Below, one piece after another: positions 61,201 through 64,000 of a stretch of 64,000 bases of DNA; within the stretch, counting starts at the first letter, position 1; every line of letters begins with the position of its first letter. The stretch is from NCBI RefSeq assembly GCF_031877795.1, contig NC_133971.1:7892784-7956783 (forward strand), given 5' to 3'. The stretch is from Strix aluco (lineage: Eukaryota; Chordata; Aves; Strigiformes; Strigidae). Made by a program: the position numbers and the translations under genes. The notes beneath the pieces were generated by a model, which saw only the letters and a list, made by a program, of their open reading frames with translations, searched no databases and was not told the DNA's origin.

Positions 61201-64000
61201 TTTATACTATGGCTTGAAAAAAACCACCCCTTTGCTCCAAATACAACTTTCCCACGTTTGTTTACTCCCGTACCTCACTGATGTATGATTCTGTGAAAAG
61301 CCATAGATTCTCATTATGTCTAGTACAGGGGGAAATGTCATGTTTTTCCCCAGTTCCATGCAGCTAAGTGCAATGAATAGCATCATGAGTGACAACATAA
61401 TTACCAATCACCAAGAAAAGTATAGTACAGATATAATTTAATCCCCCTCATTCATGCTTTCCCAGGAACAAAGTGTTCTAAACAGATTAAAAATTTAATT
61501 TTTAAGGATAATACTAGTTTTAACAAGATAGCTAAAACCAGAGGATCTGCATAAGGGGTGAAAAACAAACCATTAATGTCTCTGTTGCTTGTCTATTACT
61601 CATTATCTCTCTTAACTGACAGTGGACAGCAATATCCATTTGGCAGTGGAAAGCTGATGTTTGCAGTAGCTCACCAGTAGCGTTACAGCCACGGTGTATT
61701 CAAGGACAGAATTGGGAACATTCCAACAACAAATCTCTGCCATGGAGAGTAATCCATGGGGAAGAAAGGTACACTCTAAATAATACAAGTTTCCTAATTT
61801 AGCAAACAGGGTATTATTAGTATATATACAGAACACCAGGGGGAAAACAGGAAGGGGGAAATGACAGTGATTAGCTTATGCATGTTATCTAAGGAGACCA
61901 TCAGGACCGTTTGACAAGAGATCTTAATTGGGACCAGACAACCATGTTGCCTTCATCAGACTACAGCTAATTTGCCAAAGGCTTATACCGAAACCCAAAC
62001 TAATTCTGAGTAGTTTGAAAGCTATGCTGACAGAAGAGGAAGATATGAGCAGGCAGCAGCTGATTTGGAGAGGGGAGAAGCTGTGGGAAGGGTTGATTGT
62101 TAATCAGTGCAGAAAATGAGGTGACTAGAGGTGACAAATGTGGTGACAAAGCTTGGTTAAGTATGAAACTAGGGGATACTTCCCTCATTATTCAGTAGTG
62201 CATTAACTGTCTCTGCTTGCCCAGGAGGGCATTGTAGGAATGAAGCCTACCAAGTCAGGGTAAGCTGACCAGAAAATCACAAAAATCTTCTGAAGAGGCA
62301 GGTCCTGGAACAAAAGAGTGAAAGTGGGGAAAGAGAGGTGAGAAGAGGAAATTGATGTTTCCTAGAAGGATTACATGGTTTCTTGTGTTAGTTTGCCCTG
62401 TGGCTGTAATTACTAAGGAAACACTTTCAAACTGCTGCAGGGTTTAGCACTTGTAAGATGCTGTGATGAAGAATTTCATTAGTGAAGGATTTTCAGGATT
62501 TGGATGTCTGTGTGACTGCCTTTGTCAGCTACGCAGAAATCCTCAGCTACAATTCCTGTCCCGCACTACATCTGAAAGCATCTGAAAGCAAGCATCCCAG
62601 AGCATCCAGTGGCCCAAGAATTAGCATTGTACCCAGGCTGACAATCTCCTCCTTCCGTTGGCGGACAGCGTATGCTTCTGGGACTGCATATGGGAAAACT
62701 GCCGATTTTCCTGGTCTTCAATTATAAAGACTTGTTTTCTGCTGGCTCTGGGGTGATCCTGGGTTATTCTCTCCTGTTTTCTGTCTGCAGATCATTCCAT
62801 CTCCTTTTGCATAACATCAAAGCAAAATTTGTACAAGAAGTCTTTTATTAGATTAATTGACATGGTTGGAAAAGAACAGACAAGCTTTCAGGCAGAGTCC
62901 TATTCTGGTTACATTCTCAAGACTTTTTTCAGATTACTTGAACAAGGGCTTACATGCCAAAACTTTCTTGTTTATCTGCCATTAAATTGGGTGGTTTAAT
63001 AAAGTGAATTATCTCACCAATCTTGTGCTCATATCTTTTAATGGTCTTGCCTACAGCATTTGTGTATCACCTTCAGTCCTCAAGCTATGGTCCTCTCAAT
63101 TCTGTCCCTTACCTCTTCGACTGTCCTGTTGTATTGGAAATTTACAGAAATTCAGAGAATTTTTCAGATCAAGAAAAGTAGGTATGTTGAATAGAGTACT
63201 CTTAAGTATGTGCTTATGTCTGTTTAAGTGGTACTAAGTGTTTTTCCTGAAATTGGGCCATATATTTGCCTGATTAAGGAAAGCTTTAAGTATGAAATTA
63301 AATATTTTGCTAAAAGATGTCTGCTATGAAAAAACAGACCAAAGAAAGTACATACAGAACTTGAGAGGACAGGAAATGGATGGTACACCATTACTCAAGG
63401 AAGCCTAAATCAATGTCTTTTCCTTCAGCAGTTCAGTTTAATGAGCTCCTAATACCAAGCAGAATCTTTTTCAATAAACAAGCCATTATATAGAAGTCAC
63501 TTTGGCTATAAATTGCGTCATTGATTTAATTGAGAAGGACACTTGCACAAAACCAGACTGTTTGCTCCTTAGAAGTAACATGCTTTTAATGTTCATCCTT
63601 CCTCCAAACTCACAGTTTTCCACACAAAACCCTGCTGGGAACACTCATGCTCACTTCAGACAGCTGTACTAGTCCTTTTCTGGAGATCCCTGCTCCACCT
63701 CTCAGCTGGCTGGAGGGATTATGCCTAATGCACTTCCAGCAGAGCCAGATAGGTTCATTTAAATATCCAGTGAATACTGATTTCAGCTGAACAAAGTGGG
63801 TTTGCCTGAAAGGAAAAGGAAAAACTCAAACAATCCTTCCCACTGATACAGTTGTGGGGATAGTAACTCCTAGTGACAGACAGTGGTGAGCAAGCAGGTG
63901 CAGTAACGTCACTCGCTTCAGCTGGATCTAGGTGAGCAGCTTTAAAACCTGGAATAATTTGAAGTGAACTGCCTGTGGACATGCTCCACAGGGGAGCACA
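58250..64000. other. DHFR 3' UTR and downstream flank, no further gene recognised
   Basis: After the DHFR stop the sequence is AT-rich with no long or conserved reading frame. Its proximal part is the DHFR 3' UTR, with an end that cannot be fixed. There is a short GC-richer patch at about 59340-59470, followed by an A-rich stretch (59489-59515), which could be an old retroposed piece. A small direct repeat (TCTGAAAGCA twice) lies near 62570-62590. I see no tRNA or other RNA gene. Confidence 0.5.
58321..58326 (+). promoter_or_regulatory. DHFR: Candidate DHFR polyadenylation signal ATTAAA
   Basis: ATTAAA 72 nt after the stop codon is the first usable-looking signal. Further AATAAA hexamers lie at 59988-59993 and 60676-60681 and could make longer 3' UTRs, as alternative polyadenylation is known for DHFR. 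Which is used cannot be told here. Confidence 0.4.

Overview
The window is nuclear DNA of a vertebrate, almost certainly a bird. It holds spliced genes with long AT-rich introns, CR1 LINE copies (two young ones with the avian 3' end, plus older relics), avian ERVL-like solo LTRs, a relict MIR SINE and one CpG island. The predicted DHFR protein ends in the longer C-terminus I recall for chicken DHFR, but it differs from my memory of chicken at several residues, so a non-galliform bird is likely. There are no prokaryotic features and no CRISPR, tRNA or rRNA signals.

Layout. A CpG island at about 36.84-37.83 kb is the shared, divergent promoter of two housekeeping genes whose start codons lie 260 bp apart. 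To the right (+ strand) is the complete coding sequence of DHFR: six exons from 37458 to 58249, 190 codons plus stop, every junction resolved. To the left (- strand) is the 5' part of MSH3: exons 1-8 from 37197 down to 24691, 405 codons plus 2 nt. It covers the PIP box, the mismatch-binding domain and part of the connector domain. The clamp and ATPase exons were not found and should lie beyond position 1, so 1-24690 is best read as MSH3 intron 8.

The genes are a functional pair by context. DHFR makes tetrahydrofolate for thymidylate and purine synthesis, and MSH3 pairs with MSH2 to repair insertion/deletion loops. The same head-to-head arrangement is known in mammals.

The most notable points are: (1) MSH3 intron 6 is a U12-type AT-AC intron, with a perfect ATATCCTTTT donor, a TTTTTTAAC branch site and an AC acceptor; (2) a 20-nt inverted pair of ZNF143/THAP11-like ACTACA..TCCC motifs lies 54 bp inside DHFR intron 1; (3) an uninterrupted in-frame reading frame precedes the DHFR ATG; (4) several GC-rich patches inside introns have no explanation I can give. 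I found no convincing wholly new biological system. The remaining sequence is mostly ordinary AT-rich intron and flank with decayed transposons. Small exons of unknown genes or very old repeats could have been missed by eye.
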